NCBI GenBank assembly: GCA_964030785.1 | Contig: OZ034969.1 | Coordinates: forward strand, 31,435,601 to 31,499,600 | Source of the DNA: Siderastrea siderea | Lineage: Eukaryota > Cnidaria > Anthozoa > Scleractinia > Rhizangiidae | DNA length: 64,000 bases | Reading direction: 5' to 3' | Part shown: piece by piece, positions 46,401 to 57,475 of the stretch | How positions within the stretch are numbered: position 1 is the stretch's first letter | Layout of the letters: each line of letters begins with the position of its first letter | Notes under the pieces: model-generated | Seen by the model: only the letters and a program-made list of their open reading frames with translations | The model's database searches: none | What the model was told of the DNA's origin: nothing | Position numbers and translations under genes: made by a program

Positions 46401-46988
46401 GGGGGTGTGTGCCGCCCAGGCCCCGTTTTAGAAGGGTTTTGTCTTCAAACTGATACCCCGTTCTTGAAATAGGATATTTCATTAGATATTTACTAAATTT
46501 CAAAACCCGTTTTCAAAAAGTTATTTCTTTGTTTGTTCGACTTCTACTTTCGAAATACAACTGTTACTATGCAAAGCAGGTTGTGTTTTCCCCCATTTAC
46601 ACCCCGTTCTAGAAAACGTCGCAAATATGGATACCCCGTTTTTGATCAGGAGTCCCAAAATCACAACCCCGTTTGGCGACACATACCCATATAGGTCTTA
46701 TGAGGGAGTATCCCCCTCGGGAGTTGGGCTCGGTTATTTCGAGTTGTGTTTAATGATTGCGACTGAAATAAATTCCCTGAGAGAATATTTTGAACAACGA
46801 CGAATCACATATCATTGTGTTGTTGTAGTGATGTGTGTATGCCCTGGCCTGATTAATGATAAAAGAATCTTTTTACGTTAGCTGCTAACTCAAACCATTG
46901 CAGTGCAGAAAGAGTCACTTTTACAGTTGACAAAAATCTTAATGTAACATTCGCGTCCTCAAGCATTCAATGCCGAATCTGACGCAAA

Positions 46989-47270
46989 TCAGCCATTTGC
47001 TGGTCTCAATGGCGAAGTAGGGCGCGCCTGGAGAAGGCGGTTTACAGCTTGTCCGAAAACGCTTTTCTCACCAGATTCCCAGTCACGAGTCTTGACCTCA
47101 AAATGATCCACAAACCCGTGATCGTTATAGAACTGATCCAGTGCTAACTCGCTCTCAAATATCTTCCTCTGTCCAATCCACTGTAGTAGATTCACACAAG
47201 AATCTGCAACATTCTCCGTCACTAACGCGCAAGGTATCGGAGAACAAACTTCTTGGATTTGCCTCAACTA
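46989..47270 (-). pseudogene. Rab-like GTPase C-terminal fragment (unit 1)
   Basis: Reads IPCALVTENVADS, QRKIFESELALDQFYNDHGF and HFEVKTRDWESGEKSVFGQA, clearly related to the C-terminal half of the Rab-like gene at 43492 (ESEAALEQFCRSHGLVRWFE). Upstream the frame is closed by a stop close to the SINE insertion at 47283. No P-loop half is found nearby, so this is a fragment or an orphan exon. It is divergently oriented from the TRIM upstream exon. Confidence 0.55.
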
Positions 47271-47282
47271 CCTTGGGTGCGG

Positions 47283-47590
47283 GTGAGGGGTCTGGTGGGG
47301 AAGTGGTCAGGGCGTTGGACTTCAGATCTGAAGGTCGGTGGTTCAAGGCCCAGTCCCTGCCATCTTGTTGTTTCCTTCGACAAGAAACTTTACCCCGCAT
47401 TGTCTCTCTCCACCCAGGTGTATAAATGGGTACCGGCGACATACTGCTGGGGGATAACCTTGTGATGGACTAGCATCCCATCCAGGGGGAAGTAGCAATA
47501 CTCTCAGTTGCTTCATACTACAGAAAACAGGATAAGCTCCGGCTGTGTGGGCCTCCTTGGCTTGTGTACGACTTTACCTATACCTTACCC
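47283..47590 (+). mobile_element. tRNA-derived SINE, copy 3 (unit 1)
   Basis: Same family as 4714-5009. Flanked by TGGGTGCGG (47274-47282 and 47591-47599). It separates the Rab-like fragment from the TRIM upstream exon, so it inserted into what was one intergenic or promoter segment. Confidence 0.75.
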
Positions 47591-47598
47591 TGGGTGCG

Positions 47599-47939
47599 GA
47601 GAGGTGACGTTTTTCCGCGGGGCTTCCTTAGTGCAAACCGTGAAAGGCTCTTCAGCTTGCCCAACCTACTACTTTAGATGAGTGGCATTTTGATGGCGAA
47701 AAACAAGAATGGGCTATGGAGATGTAACTAAACTTGTTAGATAATTCGATGCCATGAACGATTAACTGTTGCGATTGACTGTTGCGATTAAGTGTTGCGT
47801 GGCCGCTGCGCGACGAGTGCGAGGCGCACGTGGAGAGAGAAAGAATTTTACCCAGAACTCTAAGCGGTCATTGTTTCCGGGGTCCGTGTGGCTTCGATGT
47901 GCAGTTTTGCTGAAGAATTCGTCTCTTTCCTACAGCACA
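47599..47939 (+). promoter_or_regulatory. TRIM-type upstream exon and promoter module, copy in unit 1
   Basis: Homologous to 31448-31806 (GAGAGGTGACGTTTTTCCGC, GACGAGTGCGAGGCGC, donor CACA|GTAAGTCC with GT at 47940-47941). A short frame through it (RRVRGARGERKNF) is probably untranslated. It lies 9.3 kb upstream of the second RING exon. Confidence 0.4.
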
Positions 47940-47941
47940 GT

Positions 47942-49697
47942 AAGTCCTTTTCCTACTTGAACAGGGCATAGTTTATCAATCTGATTTTATGTAGTGAATA
48001 ATAACACTGTCTCCGGGTGTTGTTTCCAAGAGCGGGTGGAAAAAATTGAGTCATTCTGTTTGTTTGTATCTTTCCAAGCTTGAGCACTAGTCACACCACT
48101 GAAATCAAGTAAAGGTTTTCAAGTACCGGGGGGTTCCTGTTTCGGGAGAACGGCAAATTTCATTCGGGAATCTGAAGGTATTGCCAGGAATCGGGAGCCT
48201 CGAGCAATTACTGGGGAAACTGCAAATAATATCGGGATATTACGGAATATATTCGGGCATGCATCGACCTTAAACTTCGTTTTAATTTGAGGAGACTTTT
48301 CCTTTTGTCCGAGCGTGGTAAATTGTAAATTGTAAGACTAATTTTACTCTTCAACTACAAATATTCGCTGTATCATCTTGGAAAAAGCTCCTCAAGCTAC
48401 TGAGAAACTACAATTTTAATCGGTCAGGAACTAGAATCCATGGTTAAACTGCGCACATCAATGGTGCACAACAGGTTCTGGCGCTATTCGGCTCTGTCGC
48501 TCATCAATTACTCTATCCCCCAAATCTGTTCATGATTAAGCAGTACTCTTCTCTGCGCTATATGCCTTCTTGACACTGTTTACTGTAAACGGCATTAAAA
48601 TATTATGGTTGGCCATACTGAAATTGGTTTTATAGATCGCGTGTTTGATAAACGCCATCTAAACTTCGTTTAATAGCCGGCCCTGTAAGTTTAAGTAGCT
48701 TGAAGTATTAAACAATAGTTTCAATCTACCCTAGAGGGACAACTGAAATGCTGTCGCCTGGTTGTCTACCAAAGACAATACAACGATACCTTCTAGAAAT
48801 CAGGTTTCCTTTGTGGATACGTTTCTAATTAAGGTAATCGTTGAGCCATAAAAATATACGGATTCTGTTAAAGGTGTGCACAGCATGAGACCGGATAGAT
48901 TCATTTTAAAACAGTGTTTTCATTGTTCATGTACGTGGGTTGTCTTGACCGCTGTATTAGAAGCCGATGTGTAGCCAGTTCTTAGACCTCCATTCCTCAA
49001 AAATTTGTTGAGCTTGCTAGCAAATAAAATCCACAGTGTAGCAGACACGCTCGGGAACAAACTTTCATGTGAAACATGACATGGATTACAAGTTTTTGGT
49101 TCAGAAATTCAGGTTTAATTCATTGGGAAAAACTTTGGCTCACTGTCATCTCAAACTTTTGTAACATGGGAAAACTACATCTACCGACAAAGTAAGAGGG
49201 AAAAAGTCATGTTTGGCCGGAACAGTCACAAATAATTCAGGAAAACACAGTCAGTTAATGGAAGAATGAATTCCTTCATGCTCATGAGCAATTTTCCTCA
49301 AGATGGCTCCAGATCAGAGGAAAGGGATCTGAAAAGATAACCTGCTCAGAAACAATTTCATGTTACACGAAATTTAAAGACAGCAAGCGCGGCGCGAAAG
49401 GCCTTTGTTTACATTTTGTGTTGGTTAGATGTGTGATACATGGGTAGTGAACACTTGTCACTTCGCAAGGGGCAGGTTTCAAAATTCAATAGCTTTCGTG
49501 CAGGCTCACTTCTCTCACCACATTCTTCTCACCGCCTCGCAAATCGCCGGCTCTGCTGTCAAGATACTCACGCAAATAACACACCAAGTGAGGCTGCTCG
49601 CAGGCTAAGAGAAACATTACTTAGGGTGGATTCATTTGCAGCATACGCGTATAGCAAAATATTGCGACAATCTGTTTGTTTGCAACGCGTTTAGGTT
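47942..49697. other. Non-coding remainder of unit 1
   Basis: Would be intron of TRIM gene 2 if the upstream exon is used. No exon or repeat boundary recognised. A direct ATTGTAAATTGTAAG repeat lies near 48314. The sequence is duplicated at 52452-54207. Confidence 0.4.
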
Positions 49698-49706
49698 ACG
49701 CGTATG

Positions 49707-49939
49707 GGATGTTACTAAAACGAGGAAGGTGAGAAAAGGAAATTGAGAATGGGGAATGAGGAATGGGAATGGGGAATGAGGAATGGGGAATGAGAAATAT
49801 TACCGCTGACCACAATTATTGTGGTCAGCGGTAATACCTAAAAAATTATGTTGGAGTCTGCGCAGTACCGCGAAGAGACGACGACTGCACGTGGTAAGCG
49901 AAGGATGGAAGGTAACAATATTTATCTGTCAGGTTTTTT
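49707..49939. mobile_element. Truncated left arm of the foldback transposon (unit 1)
   Basis: Begins GGATGTTACTAAAACGAGG after ACGCGTATG (49698-49706), as in the full copy at 54217. It includes a GGGAAT-type simple repeat and a palindrome at about 49801-49837, and is cut at the duplication junction. Confidence 0.8.
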
Positions 49940-51497
49940 GAGTTTAATTTTGCGGATAGGTGATTTTTTGTGTTTTGCGGGAACCAAGGTTTGCGATTGG
50001 AAAAGACTGGTTTTTCTTGCTGTGGATTAATTCTTGCGATTTTCAGGAAGTCGCATTAAATTGGAAGCATGATATTTTTCTTCTTTATTTGAGTACGCAC
50101 AATCGAACTCAATCGAAATACAGGCGAAACATCCGCCGCCTGTAAATTCTTCAGAATTTCTTGTTAGTTGTGTTAAATGATTATGGTTAATATAAATTCC
50201 TTCAGCGAGACATTACAAAACAGCCACGATTTGAGGGCCGGGGGGGGGGCATACACATACCATGAAGCTGTAGCGATAATGTATATTGGTAGGAAATGCC
50301 ATCAGTATTCTACTTTTTTTGCCAGTCGAACCTGGGGGGGGGGGGGGGGGAGGTACTCCGGATTTCAAGTGACGGGGATGATCGAAGGATTTTTTTAGGT
50401 TTGAAATTTTCGATTCCGGGATTTTTTTGGGTAGGAAAATTTGGCAAGTATTTTTTGGGGTGGCGTGATTCAAGTGGGGATTTTTTTGGGTGTTCAAAGC
50501 AATCTGAAGATTTGTGGTAGTGCCCGCGAATCCCGGCTGCGTAGTTCTGCGAATAAAGTACAACCAAACTTGTTTTTGCCCGGGTGGTCTTGTGTAGAGT
50601 TGTCATTCATAATGTTATTGTTGAAACAGAAGATGTTCTTGGGTGTCCCTAGGAAAAGATAAAGTCAGCTGGTATGATGAATATAAACAGACACAAACAT
50701 TCAATTTCTAGTGTTTTTTTGTGTTTTTTTTTTGTGTGTGTGTGATATCATTTAATCCTTTCTGGAAAATTTTAAGGCTCGGAAATTGGGCCTGTGATTT
50801 TTTGGGGGGTTAATTTTTGGGCAGGGATTTTTTGGGGTTTTGTTGGAAGCTCTAGGGATTTTTGCCCCCATTCGATCATCCCCGTCACTTGAAACTCGGA
50901 GTACCCCCGAGGGGGTGTGTGCCGCCCAGGCCCCGTTTTAGAAGGGTTTTGTCTTCAAACTGATACCCCGTTCTTGAAATAGGATATTTCATTAGATATT
51001 TACTAAATTTCAAAACCCGTTTTCAAAAAGTTATTTCTTTGTTTGTTCGACTTCTACTTTCGAAATACAACTGTTACTACGCAAAGCAGGTTGTGTTTTC
51101 CCCCATTTACACCCCGTTCTAGAAAACGTCGCAAATATGGATACCCCGTTTTTGATCAGGAGTCCCAAAATCACGACCCCGTTTGGCGACACATACCCAT
51201 ATAGGTCTTATGAGGGAGTATCCCCTCGGGAGTTGGGCTCGGTTATTTCGAGTTGTGTTTAATGATTGCGACTGAAATAAATTCCCTGAGAGAATATTTT
51301 GAACAACGACGAATCACATATCATTGTGTTGTTGTAGTGATGTGTGTATGCCCTGGCCTGATTAATGATAAAAGAATCTTTTTACGTTAGCTGCTAACTC
51401 AAACCATTGCAGTGCAGAAAGAGTCACTTTTACAGTTGACAAAAATCTTAATGTAACATTCGCGTCCTCAAGCATTCAATGCCGAATCTGACGCAAA

Positions 51498-51779
51498 TCA
51501 GCCATTTGCTGGTCTCAATGGCGAAGTAGGGCGCGCCTGGAGAAGGCGGTTTACAGCTTGTCCGAAAACGCTTTTCTCACCAGATTCCCAGTCACGAGTC
51601 TTGACCTCAAAATGATCCACAAACCCGTGATCGTTATAGAACTGATCCAGTGCTAACTCGCTCTCAAATATCTTCCTCTGTCCAATCCACTGTAGTAGAT
51701 TCACACAAGAATCTGCAACATTCTCCGTCACTAACGCGCAAGGTATCGGAGAACAAACTTCTTGGATTTGCCTCAACTA
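51498..51779 (-). pseudogene. Rab-like GTPase C-terminal fragment (unit 2)
   Basis: Protein-identical over the readable part to the fragment at 46989-47270. See that entry for motifs. Confidence 0.55.
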
Positions 51780-51791
51780 CCTTGGGTGCGG

Positions 51792-52100
51792 GTGAGGGGT
51801 GCGGTGGGGAAGTGGTCAGGGCGTTGGACGTCAGATCTGAAGGTCGGTGGTTCAAGGCCCAGTCCCTGCCATCGTGTTGTTTCCTCAGGCAAGAAATTTT
51901 ACCCCACATTGTCTCTCTGCACCCAGGTGTATAAAATGGGTACCGGCAACATACTGCTGGGGGATAACCTTGTGATGGACTAGCATCCCATCCAGGGGGA
52001 AGTAGCAATACTCTCAGTTGCTTCATGCTACAGAAAGCGGGATAAGCTCCGGCTGTGTGGGCCTCCTTGGCTTGTGTACGACTTTACCTATACCTTACCC
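51792..52100 (+). mobile_element. tRNA-derived SINE, copy 4 (unit 2)
   Basis: Duplicated along with the unit rather than inserted separately: same flanking TGGGTGCGG (51783-51791, 52101-52109). It differs from copy 3 by several substitutions (for example GACGTCAGATC versus GACTTCAGATC) clustered in the SINE. Confidence 0.75.
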
Positions 52101-52108
52101 TGGGTGCG

Positions 52109-52449
52109 GAGAGGTGACGTTTTTCCGCGGGGCTTCCTTAGTGCAAACCGTGAAAGGCTCTTCAGCTTGCCCAACCTACTACTTTAGATGAGTGGCATTT
52201 TGATGGCGAAAAACAAGAATGGGCTATGGAGATATAACTAAACTTGTTAGATAATTCGATGCCATGAACGATTAACTGTTGCGATTGACTGTTGCGATTA
52301 AGTGTTGCGTGGCCGCTGCGCGACGAGTGCGAGGCGCACGTGGAGAGAGAAAGAATTTTACCCAGAACTCTAAGCGGTCATTGTTTCCGGGTTCCGTGTG
52401 GCTTCGATGTGCAGTTTTGCTGAAGAATTCGTCTCTTTCCTACAGCACA
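52109..52449 (+). promoter_or_regulatory. TRIM-type upstream exon and promoter module, copy in unit 2
   Basis: Near-identical to 47599-47939; donor GT at 52450-52451. It is the nearest such module to the second RING exon (4.8 kb). Confidence 0.42.
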
Positions 52450-54216
52450 GTAAGTCCTTTTCCTACTTGAACAGGGCATAGTTTATCAATCTGATTTTAT
52501 GTAGTGAATAATAACACTGTCTCCGGGTGTTGTTTCCAAGAGCGGGTGGAAAAAATTGAGTCATTCTGTTTGTTTGTATCTTTCCAAGCTTGAGCACTAG
52601 TCACACCACTGAAATCAAGTAAAGGTTTTCAAGTACCGGGGGGTTCCTGTTTCGGGAGAACGGCAAATTTCATTGGGGAATCTGAAGGTATTGCCAGGAA
52701 TCGGGAGCCTCGAGCAATTACTGGGGAAACTGCAAATAATATCGGGATATTACAGAATATATTCGGGCATGCATCGACCTTAAACTTCGTGTTAATTTGA
52801 GGAGACTTTTCCTTTTGTCCGAGCGTGGTAAATTGTAAATTGTAAGACTAATTTTACTCTTCAACTACAAATATCCGCTGTATCATCTTGGAAAAAGCTC
52901 CTCAAGCTACTGAGAAACTACAATTTTAATCGGTCAGGAACTAGAATCCATGGTTAAACTGCGCACATCAATGGTGCACAACAGGTTCTGGCGCTATTCG
53001 GCTCTGTCGCTCATCAATTACTCTATCCCCCAAATCTGTTCATGATTAAGCAGTACTCTTCTCTGCGCTATATGCCTTCTTGACACTGTTTACTGTAAAC
53101 GGCATTAAAATATTATGGTTGGCCATACTGAAATTGGTTTTATAGATCGCGTGTTTGATAAACGCCATCTAAACTTCGTTTAATAGCCGGCCCTGTAAGT
53201 TTAAGTAGCTTGAAGTATTAAACAATAGTTTCAATCTACCCTAGAGGGACAAATGAAATGCTGTCGCCTGGTTGTCTACCAAAGACAATACAACGATACC
53301 TTCTAGAAATCAGGTTTCCTTTGTGGATACGTTTCTAATTAAGGTAATCGTTGAGCCATAAAAATATACGGATTCTGTCAAAGGTGTGCACAGCATGAGA
53401 CCGGATAGATTCATTTTAAAACAGTGTTTTCATTGTTCATGTACGTGGGTTGTCTTGACCGCTGTATTAGAAGCCGATGTGTAGCCAGTTCTTAGACCTC
53501 CATTCCTCAAAAATTTGTTGAGCTTGCTAGCAAATAAAATCCACAGTGTAGCAGACACGCTCGGGAACAAACTTTCATGTGAAACATGACATGGATTACA
53601 AGTTTTTGGTTCAGAAATTCAGGTTTAATTCATTGGGAAAAACTTTGGCTCACTGTCATCTCAAACTTTTGTAACATGGGAAAACTACATCTACCGACAA
53701 AGTAAGAGGGAAAAAGTCATGTTTGGCCGGAACAGTCACAAATAATTCAGGAAAACACAGTCAGTTAATGGAAGAATGAATTCCTTCATGCTCATGAGCA
53801 ATTTTCCTCAAGATGGCTCCAGATCAGAGGAAAGGGATCTGAAAAGATAACCCGCTCAGAAACAATTTCATGTTACACGAAATTTAAAGACAGCAAGCAC
53901 GGCGCGAAAGGCCTTTGTTTACATTTTGTGTTGGTTAGATGTTTGATACATGGGTAGTGAACACTTGTCACTTCGCAAGGGGCAGGTTTCAAAATTCAAT
54001 AGCTTTCGTGCAGGCTCACTTCTCTCACCACATTCTTCTCACCGCCTCGCAAATCGCCGGCTCTGCTGTCAAGATACTCACGCAAATAACACACCAAGTG
54101 AGGCTGCTCGCAGGCTAAGAGAAACATTACTTAGGGTGGATTCATTTGCAGCATACGCGTATAGCAAAAAATTGCGACAATCTGTTTGTTTGCAACGCGT
54201 TTAGGTTACGCGTATG

Positions 54217-55599
54217 GGATGTTACTAAAACGAGGAAGGGGAGAAAAGGGAATGGGGAATTGGGAATGGGGAATGAGGAATGGGAATGAGGAATGGGGAA
54301 TGAGAAATATTACCGCTGACCACAATTATTGTGGTCAGCGGTAATACCTAAAAAATTATGTTGGAGTCTGCGCAGTACCGCGAAGAGACGACGACTGCAC
54401 GTGGTAAGCGAAGGATGGAAGGTAACGATATTTATCTGTCAGGTTTTTTGAGTTTTCGGAATTATTTAGTTTCTCTTTATTAAAATTAACCACAACTATT
54501 GATTTGCAGGCAGTGAGAGTGTCGATAATGTTTAGGATCACGAGTTAATTGCTATCGACAAGTTGGTGTAAAAAGATTCGTATCATGGCCTCTTCGAGTG
54601 TTATTATCAAAACTACGAGTAAATGTTCTGTGTATTTTGACGTTTTAGTGACGAAACAGTGGCAGAAGATGATTCTACGTTTGAACCTGGCGAGAATGAA
54701 TCTTTTTCTAAGGTATGAAAAGGTAGAATACGGCTTGAAAATTTCATCCGACTGCTGCTGAATTTTTAGAGCACTTGCTATCGAATTTTGAATTGATTTT
54801 AATGGCATTCATATTTGAGTTACGATCTAGATTCATTTATGGTTTGCAGAAAGAACTGAGTGAAGTGACTAGAACTTGAACTAGAGCTATTCTCCATGCT
54901 TCTTCTCTGGGGTATTTTCTTTTTAAGTGAAGAACAACTTAATATTGCATTCACTTTACTCAGTTCTTTCTGCAAACCATACATAAATCTAGATTGTAAC
55001 TCAATTATGAACGCCATTAAAATCAACTCAAAATTCAATGGCAAGTGCTCTAGCAGTTAAGCAGCGGTTGGTTTAAATTTTCAAGCCGTATTCTACGTTT
55101 CGTACATTAAACAAAGATTCATTCTCGCCAGTTGCCAAGAGAATCATCCTCTGTCACTGGTTCTTCGCTAAAACGTCAAAATACAGAGAACATTTTAGTT
55201 AGTCGTTGTTTTTATATTAACACTCGAAGGGACTGTACTCAAAGTGATACGAATCTTTTTAAACTAACCTGTCGATAACGATAAACTCGTGGTCCTTAAC
55301 AGTATCGTCCTCTCACTGCCTGCAAATCAATAGTTGTGGTTAATTTTAATAAATAGAAACTCAATTATTCCGAAAACTCAAGAAAAACTGACAGATAAAT
55401 ATTCTTACCTTCCATCTTTCGCTTACCACGTGCAGTCCTTGTCTCTTTGCCGTACTGCGCAGACTCCAACATCATTTTTTAGGGATTACCGCTGACCACT
55501 ATTTCTCATTCCCCATTTCCCATTTCCCATTTCCCATTTCCCATTTCCCATTTCCCATTCCCCATTCCCCATTCCCCATTCCTCATTTTAGTAACATCC
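54217..55599. mobile_element. Foldback transposon, 1.38 kb, 9-bp target duplication
   Basis: Terminal repeats GGATGTTACTAAAA / TTTTAGTAACATCC are flanked by exact nonamers ACGCGTATG (54208-54216, 55600-55608). The arms of about 640 bp (to 54868 and from 54951) are imperfect reverse complements around an 82-bp spacer. Each arm has an outer (GGGAAT)n-type tract. The left arm holds an extra palindrome (ACCGCTGACCACAA / TTGTGGTCAGCGGT at about 54311-54346); the right arm has only half of it. Non-coding. The 9-bp duplication points to the Mutator-like/foldback group. Confidence 0.85.
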
Positions 55600-55608
55600 A
55601 CGCGTATG

Positions 55609-57280
55609 GGGTAAGCGATAAATCGATGGCGAGTTCCAGCGTGCGATCGTACTTCATTGGCTATTTTGACGCCGTCGATTCTGATTACTTCTCCCAAAGG
55701 AGAGAAATGTCTGCTCAAATACTTGCGAAAGGTGTATTTCCCCATGCTGCTACAATGCAAATGTATCGAACAATGAATGCTTATAAATCGATAAACCATT
55801 GATTAATTGGGTAGCCTATACGCGTACCTTGAATGCAATACAAAAATAAACAGGCTGTCGAATTTTAATCATCACGTATTTGCCGGATAACGTAAATAAG
55901 TTTGCTGGTACCACTGGTAATTAAAATCAGAAGTATCCTATCAGTGGAGCTATTTCCCCAGCAAAGAAAAATAGAAAAAAGTACATAATCATCTTCCCTT
56001 TATACCATTAGATCTCATCTTTCCCTCTGTTTGCACCGGCCATATTCTCGGAAGCTACTTCCACCATTAGCCTCTAAATTGTAGTTAGTTATTACGTTCC
56101 TTTTTGCATTTAAGGCAACTTAAGACCCGAAAGATAATTTTCTGACGCTTCCTTACTTTCCGACGTGTTGCTGTACATTTTAATCACGCCTAAAAACAAT
56201 ATGCGTTTCACACAGGTAGTTTTTCTGGGGTCATCGACACGTTTATTTCCAACAACGTACGCGTTAAAAATGCAACAAGTATACGCGTATGCTGCAAATG
56301 AATCTACTCTTAGCTAAGTCTTGAATCATGCTGAATAATGATGAATAATGATGTTGTGACTCATCATCAAAATAGCATCTAGAATCCTACGCTCCACAAA
56401 TAACATCAGAAATATGCACGAGCAACTTGATACCTTGCGTCGCTATGCACCAGCCTGATATGTCACACTTTGTCATGCAATGTCATGTTCGCTATGCATG
56501 CATTAGAAATATGAGAATTATTTTGTCAGATGTCCCAGTTTTTGGCAAAACCACCCTATGGCCCTTGCATTTTGAATGCTTCTTGTTTGCCATTTAACAA
56601 GTTGAGCATGGTTCAGCAGAGCAGAGCCCAGCAGCCCAGGCTATGTTCCTGCACTCACTGTTGACTGTTCCCACTCCTTCTGTTTTAACGTTGGGATTTT
56701 TTAAAAACTTTTTTATGGTTTACATTTTCGAACACAAAAATTTTTAACCAGAATAACGTTTTACAAATACTTGTTATTTTTAATCCACCTGGTTACAGAT
56801 ACATTTTTAAAATCAACATTTCAATTAACATTGTTGGATTTAAAGATTATGGAACTGATAGGTTGTATGGGTGGTTCCATCCTGTGCTACAATAGGATGG
56901 AAGGAAAAAAACTAGCAATATTTTCCTCTATTTTTATTTGTAAACTTTAAAGGCAAGGCATTGCTGCATTAAATAGAATTAAATAGTATAATAATTCATA
57001 GTTGCCAAGGTTTTTGGTTTATATGGCGCGAGAAAAGGAAAAAAAATGAAAGAGAAAAAACGAGAGAAAAATAAAGATAAAAAGCGTGTCAGTCTCACAC
57101 CAAAAGCATGGGACTTGGTATCTCTGAATATTATTATTAAGTCTATTCTTTAAAAAAGGTATGACCTTACAGTCTTGTTTCATAGCATTTGGAGCTTTGG
57201 TTCCAACAATGACAACGTTGTCTTAATTACACCTCTCCTTAGTTGTAACTAAAGGTTTATGGATAATTTTTTCACATTTC
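55609..57280. other. No gene recognised
   Basis: AT-rich. ACGCGTAT-type motifs recur at about 55816 and 56282. A 20-bp phrase at about 56285-56308 is the inverse of one at about 54139. An A/G-rich stretch runs from about 57030 to 57085. This would be the intron before the RING exon of TRIM gene 2. Confidence 0.35.
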
Positions 57281-57289
57281 AGACTAACA

Positions 57290-57475
57290 ATGGCCTGTGC
57301 TCTGCCTGAAAAAGTTGATAAACAGTTGACTTGTGCCGTTTGCATTGAACAGTTTAAGGAACCAAAGGTTTTGCCATGTCTGCATACTTACTGTAAAGGA
57401 TGTCTGGTAAAGCTGGTCAGAAAACAAGGAGCTGATCATGTTATAACTTGCCCTGAGTGTCGGCAGGATGCAAAA
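57290..57475 (+). CDS. TRIM gene 2, RING-finger exon (residues 1-62)
   Basis: Paralogue of the exon at 34396: same acceptor context (CACATTTCAG then ACTAACA before the ATG), the same 62-codon length and the same phase-0 end (AAA|GTAAGT). The C3HC4 RING is intact (C15, C18, C30, H32, C35, C38, C54, C57). Amino-acid changes are few and conservative (for example PEKVDKQLTCAVC versus PEAVDKQLICAIC), which suggests selection acted after duplication. The second exon expected about 0.4 kb downstream was not found; without it the product would be a RING-only peptide running into the intron. Confidence 0.85.

Larger units (their letters stand above)
45425..49939. repeat. 4.5 kb tandem duplication, unit 1
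   Basis: This unit is followed directly by unit 2 (49940-54449). The two differ only at scattered single bases and at homopolymer lengths (for example the G run near 45822-45838). GAGTTT occurs at the start of unit 1 (45425), at the junction (49940) and after unit 2 (54450), marking microhomology at the breakpoints. Contents: G-rich inverted repeat, Rab-like fragment, SINE, TRIM upstream exon and a truncated foldback arm. Confidence 0.92.
49940..54449. repeat. 4.5 kb tandem duplication, unit 2
   Basis: Direct copy of unit 1, offset 4509-4515 bp. All sub-features recur: G-run element at about 50335-50907, Rab-like fragment, SINE, TRIM upstream exon and foldback left arm. In this unit the foldback continues into a complete element. 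Confidence 0.92.

Noticed and set aside
49797..49840. AATATTACC next to a stem-loop, resembling a rolling-circle replication origin nonanucleotide
   Set aside because: The motif lies outside the loop, there is no Rep-like gene nearby, and the palindrome is part of the foldback arm.
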